From assembly GCA_016931715.1 (NCBI GenBank), contig JAFGEF010000030.1, positions 18,041 to 82,040 of the forward strand: a DNA stretch of 64,000 nucleotides. The letters are read 5' to 3'. A program made the translations under genes and the position numbers. Origin of the DNA: Sedimentisphaerales bacterium (GTDB lineage Bacteria > Planctomycetota > Phycisphaerae > Sedimentisphaerales > Anaerobacaceae). The notes below the pieces were generated by a model that worked only from the letters and a program-made list of their open reading frames with translations, did no database searches and had not been told where the DNA came from. Below are positions 1 through 9,765 of the stretch, piece after piece. Every line of letters starts with the position of its first letter. Position 1 is the stretch's first letter.

Positions 1-1339
1 GCGCAATTTGAAATGTAATACGGCCATCGAGCTTCGCTCCAAGATTTCTTTGTATTTGTGCGATATCTTTATCATTAAAACCTTCACCCGGCACAACGCG
101 TAAAATCGCCTGACCGGGAATTTCCTGCATAAACTGGAACTGCCTTACATGTATGAATGTATCATCGTGCATATTCAGTGACGTCCATGAAATTTCAGAA
201 CCATCAGCGGCTATCAGCACCTCCTGTGTTCTGTGACCCCGAATGTCACGAATGATTGTGTGCGCACGCCCGCATACCTCACAATGGTCATCAACATATA
301 CAGCCCGGTCCCCGGTACGATAACGGATAAACGGCACAACAGTATTGATAAATCCCGTTCCAACTATTTCACCCTGCTGTCCTGAAGTCCGAACCGGATT
401 TCCATCTTTGTCAAGCAATTCAAAATATCCATAATCCGGCCAAATATGGCAGTCATTCGACTTTTCACAGCCTGAGCCAAGAACAAGTTTTTCCGAATGG
501 CCGTAACATGAGAAAAAACGGCAGTTGAAAACTTCTTCAGCCATTCTTCGCTGCTCGGGATAAACAATTTCTGATTCTGCAATAATACCCATAATATTCT
601 TCGGAGCCTGAATCCCGCGTCTAAGAATAAATCTTGCAAGAGTTGCAGCGCTTGACGGGTACACGTGTAAAAAACACTGCCCGATGGTCGCAATATGCTT
701 TAAGTATCGAGCCATATTTTCATCGGACAAGTGAAAGCTGCTGTAATAATGGTGTTTAAGAACTGGATCGTATTCATGATACAGGCCGTTTCCGTCAGGT
801 TTGACTATTCGCCCGCGCAATACAGCCATGGGCATTCCAACTTTATAACCAATTCGTTCCCAGCTCGTTGAAAGATAAGCATATTCGACGGAAGAGCGGT
901 CAGCATTAATATAAAAATGCAGCGGCATGCCGCTCGTCCCTCCGGTCGATGCAAAATCAACATTACTATCCGTTACAGGCCGAGTAAACATATCTTCGAG
1001 ATTGTCAGTAACAGTCTGTTTATTAATTGTGGGCAGTTTTTTTATGTCATCAAGAGAATTAAGGTTCCCCGGATTAAATCCGGCATCATCAAATAAACGA
1101 TGATAGAACCGGGTTTTTTCATAAGCCAGTTTGAGAATCTCTCTCAATTTGAGTAATTGATATTCCCTTATGCGCTCTGGTTTCCACCATTGCGATTCTC
1201 TTGCAAACCTGCGGTTTTTCCTGAATTTTTCACCAAGCAGCCACTCTGTCGGAAATATTCCCAATCCACTTCCAATCGTAGCTTTTAAGAAATGCGGCGT
1301 CTTGTCCCAGAGATTCTTTTTTGAAAATGCCTTTTTCAT
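1..1339 (-). CDS. CapK / phenylacetate-CoA ligase-like adenylating enzyme (3' end cut by window edge)
   Basis: The gene runs off the left edge; 446 residues are visible. The product resembles the CapK/PaaK branch of the acyl-adenylate superfamily (known family), enzymes that activate a carboxylate with ATP; CapK homologues sit in capsule loci. Visible signatures are the glycine/serine P-loop STGGTSG at residues 131-137, a later YRTGD motif followed by a Cys pair region (CEVCG), and a C-terminal small-domain region reaching the edge. The ATG at 1339 overlaps the TGA of the upstream DUF362 gene as ATGA, which fixes the start and implies translational coupling. It is the last visible gene of the large minus-strand polysaccharide operon. 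The substrate is not predictable; a role in adding an acyl or amino-acid decoration is inference. Confidence 0.85.
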   Translation of the reverse strand, partial: MKKAFSKKNLWDKTPHFLKATIGSGLGIFPTEWLLGEKFRKNRRFARESQWWKPERIREYQLLKLREILKLAYEKTRFYHRLFDDAGFNPGNLNSLDDIKKLPTINKQTVTDNLEDMFTRPVTDSNVDFASTGGTSGMPLHFYINADRSSVEYAYLSTSWERIGYKVGMPMAVLRGRIVKPDGNGLYHEYDPVLKHHYYSSFHLSDENMARYLKHIATIGQCFLHVYPSSAATLARFILRRGIQAPKNIMGIIAESEIVYPEQRRMAEEVFNCRFFSCYGHSEKLVLGSGCEKSNDCHIWPDYGYFELLDKDGNPVRTSGQQGEIVGTGFINTVVPFIRYRTGDRAVYVDDHCEVCGRAHTIIRDIRGHRTQEVLIAADGSEISWTSLNMHDDTFIHVRQFQFMQEIPGQAILRVVPGEGFNDKDIAQIQRNLGAKLDGRITFQIA

Positions 1340-2820
1340 TTTTCAAGTTCTATATGATTTTTCCAGCCAAAATGCGGTTTGAAAGCAAAGTTTATCTCAC
1401 CTAATTCGCTCAAGGCTCGATTAAAATGTGGATTATCCGATCTGCAATTTATATCGCTGTATTTACCAGTAAACAACGGCAGTGTTTCCTGGTTCACGGC
1501 TTTGTATAATATCGGCAGCTTATTGTAATCGAAACCCATTAATCTTGCGCAAGCTAAATCTACCGCAATAGGATTTCTGCCCGCGATAACTACGCCCGCC
1601 TGATTCGATGTCGGGTCGAGCGGACCGTTGCCCTGACCACCGATAATTCCATCCACGATGCAAAAGATACGTCTTGCAGGTTCATTCTGAATTTTCCCAT
1701 CAGCAGATGAGTACATTAACATTTTATTTAAATCTATTGCCATTCGCCATGTCGTATCATTACCATACCAGTTACCGGAGCGAATCGTATCGGTATTTGT
1801 ATCGCCGAAAATTCCCTTCCCGATTGCTTTTGCAGGTTTAGCCAGAATTGCCCTGAGAGGACCAAGCAGCGGGAACAGGCGCCTGAAGCATATCATGGTT
1901 TTTCTTTCAAGGCGATGCATTAAGCCGTCATCGGCAAACTGGTCACCACCCTGAGAAGGAGTTCCTTCCCTATGGTGAGGCAGCCAGTTTTTATTACCAT
2001 TAATACCCACAAGATTTTTCATACATATTGTGATGCCGGTTTTTTTATGCGTTTTAAGTTTTGGCAGGTTAATTATACAATCAGCTTCAAGAATAGTCTT
2101 TGATACGAGATATTCATGCACACCGCATATATGATGACTGCGAATTTCACTCGTATCATACTCGGAACCATAAAGGAGGTGACAAAGAGACTCAACTTCA
2201 GCGAACATCGAATGCCTGTCGAGATTGACTTTGACATATCCCGAAGGATCACCGGGCAATTGTTCATGCCCCACAATGATGCCGTTGACCTTTTTGGCAC
2301 ACTCGGGTCTCAAATCATAAACCTCAATATTATAATCGAACTGTTGTTTGTAAAACTGCCGAATCTCGTCCAATCCGGCAATTTGTTTAATTACATTGAA
2401 ATCCGCATCATTTTGAGGTGCATCAGCGATAATGATTCTGCCCTTGCCCGCAAGAGCGATATAAACATAATCCATCGCAGCTCGAATAATCGAACCATGA
2501 GTTATAAGACAATTATCATGGCCGGCCATTGTCTCTCTGAAATCACGAACAAAATTCGGCTTGAGCACAACAGTGTCACCGGGATGAATAATCTCTCCCA
2601 GCGGATTCCATTCCTTCGTGCCGAAATGCTCTGTGTCAAGTCCGGACAATCTCAAAGCATTACGAACTCCATCGTATGCATGATTAGCTTCATCCGAAAG
2701 TGTATTGTCATCGAATAAATATTCCGGATAGCGTATATTCGGTGAGTACGGCGGTTTTGATGGATAGCCGTGATGACCATCAGAAACAGCAATAACAGGC
2801 GAACTTAATATGGTGCTCAA
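1336..2820 (-). CDS. DUF362 domain-containing protein
   Basis: This 494-residue protein belongs to the DUF362 family. The family signatures are visible: DTVVLKPNFV near residue 82, then LPKLKTHKKTG followed by CMKNLVG around residues 254-274, and a VDGIIGGQGNGP segment near residue 390. Many DUF362 proteins carry a 4Fe-4S ferredoxin domain, but no CxxCxxC cluster motif is present here. The start is TTG, overlapping the upstream glycosyltransferase stop as TTGA; an ATG start is not available nearby. It lies between a GT4 gene and a CapK-like ligase, overlapping both, so it is co-translated with polysaccharide assembly genes. The biochemical role of this branch is not known to me. Confidence 0.88.
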   Translation of the reverse strand: MSTILSSPVIAVSDGHHGYPSKPPYSPNIRYPEYLFDDNTLSDEANHAYDGVRNALRLSGLDTEHFGTKEWNPLGEIIHPGDTVVLKPNFVRDFRETMAGHDNCLITHGSIIRAAMDYVYIALAGKGRIIIADAPQNDADFNVIKQIAGLDEIRQFYKQQFDYNIEVYDLRPECAKKVNGIIVGHEQLPGDPSGYVKVNLDRHSMFAEVESLCHLLYGSEYDTSEIRSHHICGVHEYLVSKTILEADCIINLPKLKTHKKTGITICMKNLVGINGNKNWLPHHREGTPSQGGDQFADDGLMHRLERKTMICFRRLFPLLGPLRAILAKPAKAIGKGIFGDTNTDTIRSGNWYGNDTTWRMAIDLNKMLMYSSADGKIQNEPARRIFCIVDGIIGGQGNGPLDPTSNQAGVVIAGRNPIAVDLACARLMGFDYNKLPILYKAVNQETLPLFTGKYSDINCRSDNPHFNRALSELGEINFAFKPHFGWKNHIELEK

Positions 2821-4061
2821 TTCAGTGACTCCTGCATAGAATTTCCAGACGCCTGGGATATAACATCCTGAAGATTAGACTGCCATTTCTTGGTGACTAC
2901 CTCAATGTCACAATATTTAACCGCCGCTGCTCTTGCTTGATTTGAACATTGAATCCACAATGATTCATCCTGCAGGAGAGAGACAATCTTTCGAGTATAT
3001 TCATCAATGTTGTCCGGTTCAACAAGAAAACCATTTACACCATCAATCACAAGGTCACTCAATTCGCCGACATCAGCAACAACCGGCACAACACCCGCGG
3101 CCATCGCCTCAGCTAAAGCAATTGACATGCCTTCCGTCTTCGATGTTAAGATAAATATTTTCGTCCTGATTAATATTTCTTCTATATTATTTTTTTTGCC
3201 AGAAAATTCAATATTATCAGCAATTTTTAATTCCTCGGCATATTTCCGCATATCTTCCAGGAGAGGACCGTCTCCAGCTATAACAGCACGAATATCCGGT
3301 ATTTCCCTGGTTATCTTTGCAGCAATCTTAATAAACTGGTCAACCTGCTTGATTGGAGTTAAACGTCCGACAAAAGCAAGATGAATATTCCGGTTATTTT
3401 GGACTGACTGTAAAGAGCCGTTTACAGAGCCGGTAATAACAGCAATACTTCCCCTGATATTCTTCGCCGTGAGATAATCCTTCGCCTTATTGCCGCGAAC
3501 AACGATAAGCTCGAACTTCTTTGCAATATTCATCGCCATCGTTTCAATAAGTTTAGACGGACTCCCAAGAGCGCCGCCAACACTCTCAAGTGCATTTATA
3601 CCGCCCCCGATTATTTCAACAGGTCCGGCCGTCATCTGGTAACAAGCCGGCCGTCCCATTATCTTACCAGCCGCTAAAGCCGAGCACGCACCCGGTGCAA
3701 GATGGTATCCCATATACAGGTCAGGTTTATATCGAATACCGGCTATAATCATCCAAATCGCTTTTGCTCCGGCCCTGCTGAGAAGCTTTGCAATCCATTT
3801 TGGCGGACAGACAAACCTGACATTTTCAATTGGCATCTGAGGCGAATCAATAACTAAAATTACTTCTTTCACGCCGCTGCGGGCAAGAGGAGTTATATGC
3901 GACAAATACCAGTTCGGATTATGAAATGTCCCTGTGACCAAAATACGACCAGTCGGCTTCCATCGCCTTCGCGGCATAAGACCCGCAAGTGACGCTATAA
4001 GCCAGGTAAAACCATAAACAAACACCAATAAAATATATGACGCTGCTCTTTTTATAAACAT
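2817..4061 (-). CDS. Membrane-anchored GT4 glycosyltransferase
   Basis: A 414-residue GT-B glycosyltransferase of family GT4, expected to transfer a sugar from a nucleotide-sugar donor to a lipid-linked saccharide at the inner face of the cytoplasmic membrane. Residues about 6-28 form a hydrophobic anchor followed by the basic stretch PRRRWK. The C-terminal Rossmann half has the family E-x7-E region (TEGMSIALAEAMAAG near residue 315) and a donor-pocket GFLVEPDN segment. The start is the ATG at 4061, 15 nt after the preceding gene's stop. The donor and acceptor cannot be read from sequence. Confidence 0.88.
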   Translation of the reverse strand: MFIKRAASYILLVFVYGFTWLIASLAGLMPRRRWKPTGRILVTGTFHNPNWYLSHITPLARSGVKEVILVIDSPQMPIENVRFVCPPKWIAKLLSRAGAKAIWMIIAGIRYKPDLYMGYHLAPGACSALAAGKIMGRPACYQMTAGPVEIIGGGINALESVGGALGSPSKLIETMAMNIAKKFELIVVRGNKAKDYLTAKNIRGSIAVITGSVNGSLQSVQNNRNIHLAFVGRLTPIKQVDQFIKIAAKITREIPDIRAVIAGDGPLLEDMRKYAEELKIADNIEFSGKKNNIEEILIRTKIFILTSKTEGMSIALAEAMAAGVVPVVADVGELSDLVIDGVNGFLVEPDNIDEYTRKIVSLLQDESLWIQCSNQARAAAVKYCDIEVVTKKWQSNLQDVISQASGNSMQESLN

Positions 4062-4076
4062 ATCAATTATTTTATA

Positions 4077-5213
4077 TCACCTGGAATCAGTACAAATCTG
4101 CTTATATACGGCTAAGGTTTTTTGAGCCACGGCATGAGGATGAAATCGTTCCATTGCTATCTGACGACCTTTTTGCCCCATCTGCAAGCATAACTGCTCA
4201 GAGCCGACCAGCCTGCTCAAACATTCACTGATTTGTGATGTTGATTCCGGATCAATCAGGAAACCGCTTTGCCCATCTGCGACCATAAAAGGCATTCCGC
4301 AGCGATTCGAGGCTACAACCGGAATTCCTGCCGCCATAGCCTCAGAAATTGCCATAGGTGCGTTCTCCTGTCTTGAAGGCAGGAGCAATGCAGCGGCTTT
4401 TGCTAATTCTCTCTCCAGTTGTGTATGATTAATATGCCCCGGCATCTCGACTTTGTTTTCAATATCGTTCCGGCGGATGCTTTGTTTTATCCTATTGAGG
4501 TAGTCCTCTTCTTTTGCCTGGCCTGCTATTACAAGCTTTGCTTGAGGATAATGACCGGATATTTTGGCAAATGCCTCGACAGCGCCAAGAGTATTTTTTC
4601 TTTCATTAAGCCAGCCGACACACAGAATCCGGCCTGATTCCGGCTTATGCTCAATCTTAAAAAACCGTTCATCCACAGGATTATCAATATCATAAATCGC
4701 TGCCCTGGTCAGAGGTTCAACCATCTTCCTTACATAAGGCGTTATAGAAATAATGTGTTTTTGCGAAGCAAAGCCCCGGCGTTCCACGTATTTCCATAAC
4801 ATCGACCTGACTATTCCGTATTTTGCCGAATCGGCTATGAGATTGGCATGATCAAATCCATGTACCGTGAAGACATGCGGAATAGAAATATTACCAAGAC
4901 AAAGACCGTATGTCTCATGTGTATGCAAAATATCAGGCTTTAATTTATTTATATAGCTGACCAGTTGTTTCCGACCGGGACCGAACATAATATCAAAAAT
5001 TTGCGGCCGGTTGGAACCCGGCAAACGATGTATTGTAATATCGTTATCCTTTTCAACCATAATGTCCGGATTGTCACCTTCAATAGTTACTACATGAACA
5101 TCTGTGTCATTAAGCATGGCGAGCGCTTTTACAAGAACAACTGTTACTGATTCAATCCCCCCCCTGGGACGAGCTGAATCTTCCGGATACCTGCTGAAAA
5201 TGACAATCTTCAT
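4077..5213 (-). CDS. GT4 glycosyltransferase
   Basis: A GT-B, GT4-family enzyme. From the chosen ATG at 5213 it begins MKIVIFSRYPED, the usual first beta strand of the fold, followed by a glycine-rich loop (RPRGGIESV). A longer frame to 5291 is open but would overlap the upstream gene by 59 nt and add an atypical N-terminus, so the 378-residue form is preferred. The C-terminal half shows QENAPMAISEAMAAGIPVV (E-x7-E) and GFLIDPES. The HTHETYG and HVFTVHGFDHAN segments are typical of acceptor and donor loops. It follows the next GT4 gene by 19 nt. Substrates are unknown. Confidence 0.88.
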   Translation of the reverse strand: MKIVIFSRYPEDSARPRGGIESVTVVLVKALAMLNDTDVHVVTIEGDNPDIMVEKDNDITIHRLPGSNRPQIFDIMFGPGRKQLVSYINKLKPDILHTHETYGLCLGNISIPHVFTVHGFDHANLIADSAKYGIVRSMLWKYVERRGFASQKHIISITPYVRKMVEPLTRAAIYDIDNPVDERFFKIEHKPESGRILCVGWLNERKNTLGAVEAFAKISGHYPQAKLVIAGQAKEEDYLNRIKQSIRRNDIENKVEMPGHINHTQLERELAKAAALLLPSRQENAPMAISEAMAAGIPVVASNRCGMPFMVADGQSGFLIDPESTSQISECLSRLVGSEQLCLQMGQKGRQIAMERFHPHAVAQKTLAVYKQICTDSR

Positions 5214-5232
5214 TTCTATTTTTTTTCCCGGA

Positions 5233-6393
5233 TTAAACCTGTTTATGAACATCCTGAAAAATACGTACAAACTGTTCCATGCTTGAATCAAGTGTGTGCT
5301 TTTTCAGAAAATATTCTCTTGCAGACATGGAAGCGGCCTGCCATTTATCCTGATTCCTCATCGATTCTTTTACTGCGTTCACCATCTCGTCAACGCTCGA
5401 AGCGGTCCAGCCCAGATTATATTTGGATATTATCCCGTCAGGATCGAATGTAGAAACGACAGGTATGCCGCAGCTCCAGGCCTCCAGAAACGTATTAGGA
5501 AATCCCTCATAGGAAGAGGTGCAGCAAAGTACTCTTGAACCGCAATAATATTTAAAAATATCTTCATGCGGAATTCGACCATGAATTTTTATATTCGGGA
5601 CATTGGAACTGTGTTTGATTAAAGCGTTGCTGTATTCACTTTCACTATTTGCCAGACCTAATACATCGAAGGTAATATCAGGGCACTTTTTTGCAATGTC
5701 AATCAGCCATTCGAACCGTTTCTGTTCACTGATTCTGCCTACCCAAAGCACGCTGGAATTCTTTTGAGGCAAGCTTTCTTTCACAAATTTTTTGTTTGAA
5801 TCCACACCTTCACATGGCATTGGTATCACTATTGATTGAATGCCAAATCCATCGTTTAACATTTTTTGCTGATGCTGAGTCTGTACAATAACCGAGTCAG
5901 CATGTTTTAAGCCATATCGATAAAATATCCTGTCACGCAGCGTATTCATTACGGGCAGTCTAATATCGCAGTCCATATCATTTGCCACTGAATAGACAAA
6001 TTTTCGTTTATTTATCCGGCACCATAATGCGACTTGTCCGGTTTCATACCCGCCGCAGTTCTGGTAATAAATATCTGCATCAGCGCGTTTCATCGCAGCG
6101 TTCAGGCTCGTCCACTTGGGCCAGAAAAACCGCAAGCCATTTATGCCTGCATCCCTGCGGCACATCTTGAATACTTTTACGCCGTCAATTTCCACGCCAT
6201 CGGCCTGACCCTCGTCCCATGTCAGCATACTCACTTTATATCCATGCCTGGCGAGCCATTTCGCCATCATTGAAGTTTGTCTTTCAACGCCTCCTATATG
6301 GCCTGTGTCAACAGATGCCAGTTCGCCATAGGCAAAATGAGATACAAAGCAAATGCTCGGATTATTATGATTTTCTGATAAAGTAATGCTCAT
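5233..6393 (-). CDS. GT4 glycosyltransferase
   Basis: A GT4-family enzyme of 386 residues. The ATG at 6393 overlaps the upstream stop codon as TAATG, so it is favoured over the in-frame TTG at 6411. The N-terminal domain contains HIGGVERQTSMMAKWLARHGY, the sugar-acceptor half, and the C-terminal domain has SSYEGFPNTFLEAWSCGIPVV with the E-x7-E pair near residue 305. It is one of three consecutive GT4 genes at the distal end of the operon, consistent with stepwise assembly of a complex repeat unit. Donor specificity is not predictable. Confidence 0.87.
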   Translation of the reverse strand: MSITLSENHNNPSICFVSHFAYGELASVDTGHIGGVERQTSMMAKWLARHGYKVSMLTWDEGQADGVEIDGVKVFKMCRRDAGINGLRFFWPKWTSLNAAMKRADADIYYQNCGGYETGQVALWCRINKRKFVYSVANDMDCDIRLPVMNTLRDRIFYRYGLKHADSVIVQTQHQQKMLNDGFGIQSIVIPMPCEGVDSNKKFVKESLPQKNSSVLWVGRISEQKRFEWLIDIAKKCPDITFDVLGLANSESEYSNALIKHSSNVPNIKIHGRIPHEDIFKYYCGSRVLCCTSSYEGFPNTFLEAWSCGIPVVSTFDPDGIISKYNLGWTASSVDEMVNAVKESMRNQDKWQAASMSAREYFLKKHTLDSSMEQFVRIFQDVHKQV

Positions 6394-7481
6394 TATGCTG
6401 AATCTGAACAAACAGGTTTTAATAACCAGTTTTCAAATTTGAACGTATTAACGCCATGAATAATGAAATCCTGCTCCGAAAAATGTTCTTTAACTGGACG
6501 CACCAAAAGCGGCATGACAGGTTCCTGTAACGAGTCTTTTTGCGGAATAAATTTTCTCCATGGCGAAATTTCCGAGAAACTCAAATTTGAAAAAATCTCT
6601 GACAACCGCTTATCAAGGCCATAACTATAAACCGAAAGGACAGTGAAGCATTTGGATTCTATAATTTTTCTTAATATCGTCTCTATTGCATTATCACAAG
6701 CCTGTGCATAATCAATAATCGCCGCCGCCTGGTTATTTTTATTGACATCCAATACAACATAGCCTGCTGCAATATCTTCTTTCATAAGAAAATAAAATAA
6801 ATACTTATGCATGACATTCCTGTAACGCCACTCAAAGAAACTCCTGTCCTGATAAAAACATAATTTACCGTCAGGATAGCCCTGTCTTTTCACAACAGAA
6901 GCCATCTGTTCGGGTAAAGGCTCACAACTTATAACAAAATCACCAATACGTCCAAACTGAAAACGAGAATCATCCTGAAGGCTTTTTCGAGCTTTATCCT
7001 GCCTGTATCTCCACATTCGTAATGGATTAAGACTGTATTTTTTCAGTTGGTTCTTTTGTTCAAGAGGACTAAAACCCATTTTGATATAGCCCGGGAGAGA
7101 CTTTGCACCGCATGTCATATTCATAAATAAAGGATATTGTTTATTATCAAACTGAAATGCAAGTTTTCCCATGGAGACAGATAATCCTTTACGCTGATGC
7201 TCCGGATGTACACACGTATCACCAGGATGCAGGATAATCAGATTGTCTGAATAATCGTTTATAATAAACCTGTTGGCAAAATATCCGCGAAATCCAACCA
7301 CCCTGCCCTGATATAATGCTGCAACACCCAAAACAGTGTCAATATATGGATTATTTTCATACTTCCATCTAAAGAAATCAGCAAATTTAGACCTGTCATA
7401 AGGCCAAAGATGCTCAAGAACGTTTAAGACCTGTTCTTTGTGTTCAGGACTATAGTAAACAAACTGATATTCACAATCCAT
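6393..7481 (-). CDS. GNAT-family N-acetyltransferase-like protein
   Basis: A 362-residue protein with an N-terminal GNAT-like acetyltransferase domain. HPEHQRKGLSVSMG near residue 95 matches the acetyl-CoA-binding motif A (Q/R-x-x-G), preceded by a strand carrying a short hydrophobic run. The C-terminal half may be a second, degenerate GNAT-type domain (FFEWRYRN, then a strand-rich stretch), a layout seen in capsule-locus acyltransferases. The ATG at 7481 has an AGAGG site about 10 nt upstream; the in-frame TTG at 7499 lies in that site's 5' side and is less likely. Placement among glycosyltransferases suggests N-acylation of an amino sugar, which is inference. Confidence 0.75.
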   Translation of the reverse strand: MDCEYQFVYYSPEHKEQVLNVLEHLWPYDRSKFADFFRWKYENNPYIDTVLGVAALYQGRVVGFRGYFANRFIINDYSDNLIILHPGDTCVHPEHQRKGLSVSMGKLAFQFDNKQYPLFMNMTCGAKSLPGYIKMGFSPLEQKNQLKKYSLNPLRMWRYRQDKARKSLQDDSRFQFGRIGDFVISCEPLPEQMASVVKRQGYPDGKLCFYQDRSFFEWRYRNVMHKYLFYFLMKEDIAAGYVVLDVNKNNQAAAIIDYAQACDNAIETILRKIIESKCFTVLSVYSYGLDKRLSEIFSNLSFSEISPWRKFIPQKDSLQEPVMPLLVRPVKEHFSEQDFIIHGVNTFKFENWLLKPVCSDSA

Positions 7482-7536
7482 CAGTTCATACCTCTGCAAT
7501 AAAACGATATTAGAATCGTATTACTTTGTTAAAGTC

Positions 7537-8649
7537 TTAAAAAAATATTTTAAGGAATTTACATTTTAAAAGCCTTCGCTTCATATTGTGTTTAGCAGCA
7601 GAAATACCGCTGGTGTACAAGAGCAGGTTCTCATTTTTACTTTCAACCGGCAAATAAATTCTCCGAAGCCTCATCAGGTCATCTCCCGGCCGGTTTAATC
7701 CCTCTTTGGTTGTGAATCCACAAACATAACCGCATTTCCTTGCTAAACCAATGATTTCATCATTAAAACTGCCGTACGGGTAACACAGGCTTAAACATGG
7801 TTTTTTCGTATGCTCCTCAATATCCCGCTTTGAGTTGACGAGCTGTTCATAAGCTGTTTCCTTATCAACGTACCTCAATCGGATATGATCGACTGTATGG
7901 CTTCCGATAGTCACATCGCCGTTAACGTTCTTTACAATCTCATCCCACGTTAAAATTGCCGACCAGTTGTCTTTATTCTGTATTTCGGATAGTGAGCAGC
8001 CTGATTCCTGCTCTAATTGAGCGGCTATCTTTTCAAATTCGTTTACAAACTCAGGGTCTGACATCTGCTCCGGATTGACTTTATGATAAGATTCGAGCAG
8101 AGTTTCCCTATTGGAGTTATCCAAACGGGTAGTCATCGAACATATCTTTACTTCACGACCATTAATTTCTCCATGCTGCATTGCGTAATCCAGACGGTCC
8201 CACCAGAACGGTCTTGGATTATTCAAAAAACCGGTTGAGACAAAAAAAGTTGCAGGCGCTTTGTAACGCCGAAGAACTGGAAGCGCATGAGTCAGATTAT
8301 TGCGATACCCATCGTCAAAAGTAAATACCATGCTGTACGGCTTAACAGGCTTGCGACCGGCAAGCATTTCCACAGCATCCGGTAAGGAAATAAAATTATA
8401 ATATTTCGACAATGTCTGCACATACTCTTCCAGCCCATCCCGTGACAGCCTTGGGCGCAGCGGTGTCCAAAGAACATCATCTTTATCATCCATCACACCA
8501 TGCATCAGCAAAATCACGATTTTATTGCGGTTGATGAATTGAATCAGCCTGATAAAGCCAAGTTTCCTTATAAGAAAAATTAATAACTTTCTCAGGTATA
8601 ATCCCATATTCCTAATTAATTGCCGCATTTCAGAAATACAGTTCCTCAT
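7537..8649 (-). CDS. Polysaccharide deacetylase (NodB-fold, CE4-like)
   Basis: A 370-residue protein with a carbohydrate esterase 4/NodB domain. The motifs are in order: TFDDGYRNN (general base and metal Asp pair, about residue 110), SHTVDHIRL (the two metal-binding His, about residue 253), and the substrate-groove PYGSFND. CE4 enzymes remove N-acetyl groups from amino sugars. The N-terminus has a basic/hydrophobic stretch (LRKLLIFLIRKLGF) that may bind the membrane; no cleavable signal is clear. The ATG at 8649 overlaps the upstream TGA as ATGA; another ATG at 8661 is possible. It probably trims acetyl groups from the growing polysaccharide. Confidence 0.88.
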   Translation of the reverse strand: MRNCISEMRQLIRNMGLYLRKLLIFLIRKLGFIRLIQFINRNKIVILLMHGVMDDKDDVLWTPLRPRLSRDGLEEYVQTLSKYYNFISLPDAVEMLAGRKPVKPYSMVFTFDDGYRNNLTHALPVLRRYKAPATFFVSTGFLNNPRPFWWDRLDYAMQHGEINGREVKICSMTTRLDNSNRETLLESYHKVNPEQMSDPEFVNEFEKIAAQLEQESGCSLSEIQNKDNWSAILTWDEIVKNVNGDVTIGSHTVDHIRLRYVDKETAYEQLVNSKRDIEEHTKKPCLSLCYPYGSFNDEIIGLARKCGYVCGFTTKEGLNRPGDDLMRLRRIYLPVESKNENLLLYTSGISAAKHNMKRRLLKCKFLKIFF

Positions 8650-9752
8650 ATCATGCTGCATATAGCCTGATACATCTTCTGCTGAGTTTTTTCCCAGGTA
8701 TATTCAGACATAGCACACTTTCGAGCCTGCTGCCCCATTTGCAGGCATTTATCGGGATTGCCGATAAGTTCTTCGATTCTGCCGGCAAACTCATCGATAT
8801 CATCAATATCCACCAAAAATCCAGTTTGACCATTGATTACAAAATCAGGTGCTGCGCCTAAATTAGATGCAATAACAGGCAAACCTGCATGCATCGCTTC
8901 AATATATGCAATACCGAATGGCTCCCTCCGGCTTACCATGCAAAAGCAGCTTGCACGGGCCAGATATTGTGACACTTGCTGCTGCGGGACACGACCAATA
9001 ACTTCTATCCCGGGACCTTTTATTTCGGGAGAACAACCTACGATTGTAAGCGTAGCCTGCGGATAACGGATTTTTGCCCTTCTAAAAGCATCGACAAGCT
9101 GAGGTCCGCCTTTTCTCTCCCAATCTACTCCAACGAATAACAGGTTTTTTCGACTGTACCGGGATGAATCCATCTGTACAGGTGCAGGCGAATTTATTCC
9201 CGCATTTACCCGGATAATTTTCTCCGGCTGAATATTATATTGCTCAACAAGTGAACGGGTTATATGGTCGCTCATCGTAAATACAAGCGTTGCTTTTCTT
9301 AAAGATTCCTCCTCGTAAGGAATACATTCTTTCCATAAATCCAATCGCTTCTCTCCGTCCGGATAATATTCATTTGCCCGCATGGTTAAGTCGGTATAAA
9401 TAAAATGCGGCTGACATGGATTCATATTCGGTATTACTGTTCCTATCGCCAGCGAAAAATCATAATCTTCAGCGTTCTGCAATTTATCAACTTTTTTTGC
9501 AATTGCTTTCATATACCATTCGGAACGTTTTACCGCATCAATAAATCGGCCCCCTTTGGGAAACAGTGCCTTTATGCCGCCGCGTCGATATGCAATAGGC
9601 AAAGCCAGAAATTTATTCCGGAAATTGCTTAAAATAACTGTGTCTAAATCAAACGCTTTTATATCTACATTCGGGCTGCCAATCCGCCATGCATCAAGCA
9701 CCGCCTGATTTGTACCGGAATTCCATCCGCGATATAAATATAGCATTTTCAT
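8646..9752 (-). CDS. GT4 glycosyltransferase
   Basis: A 368-residue GT4-family enzyme. The C-terminal half carries SRREPFGIAYIEAMHAGLPVIAS, the E-x7-E donor-binding motif, and GFLVDIDD. LLFVGVDWERKGG is the linker strand between the two Rossmann domains. The start is the ATG at 9752 and its stop overlaps the deacetylase start. It lies 13 nt downstream of a GT2 gene. The sugar donor is unknown. Confidence 0.88.
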   Translation of the reverse strand: MKMLYLYRGWNSGTNQAVLDAWRIGSPNVDIKAFDLDTVILSNFRNKFLALPIAYRRGGIKALFPKGGRFIDAVKRSEWYMKAIAKKVDKLQNAEDYDFSLAIGTVIPNMNPCQPHFIYTDLTMRANEYYPDGEKRLDLWKECIPYEEESLRKATLVFTMSDHITRSLVEQYNIQPEKIIRVNAGINSPAPVQMDSSRYSRKNLLFVGVDWERKGGPQLVDAFRRAKIRYPQATLTIVGCSPEIKGPGIEVIGRVPQQQVSQYLARASCFCMVSRREPFGIAYIEAMHAGLPVIASNLGAAPDFVINGQTGFLVDIDDIDEFAGRIEELIGNPDKCLQMGQQARKCAMSEYTWEKTQQKMYQAICSMI

Positions 9753-9765
9753 TATGAAACACCAA

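Noticed and set aside
364..693. 109-residue frame inside the edge-truncated ligase gene, minus strand
   Set aside because: It is an alternative frame of the CapK-like gene, which reads continuously from 1339 to the edge with full family motifs.
2116..2718. 200-residue plus-strand frame opposite the DUF362 gene
   Set aside because: It has no recognisable motifs and overlaps a confidently coding minus-strand gene over its whole length.
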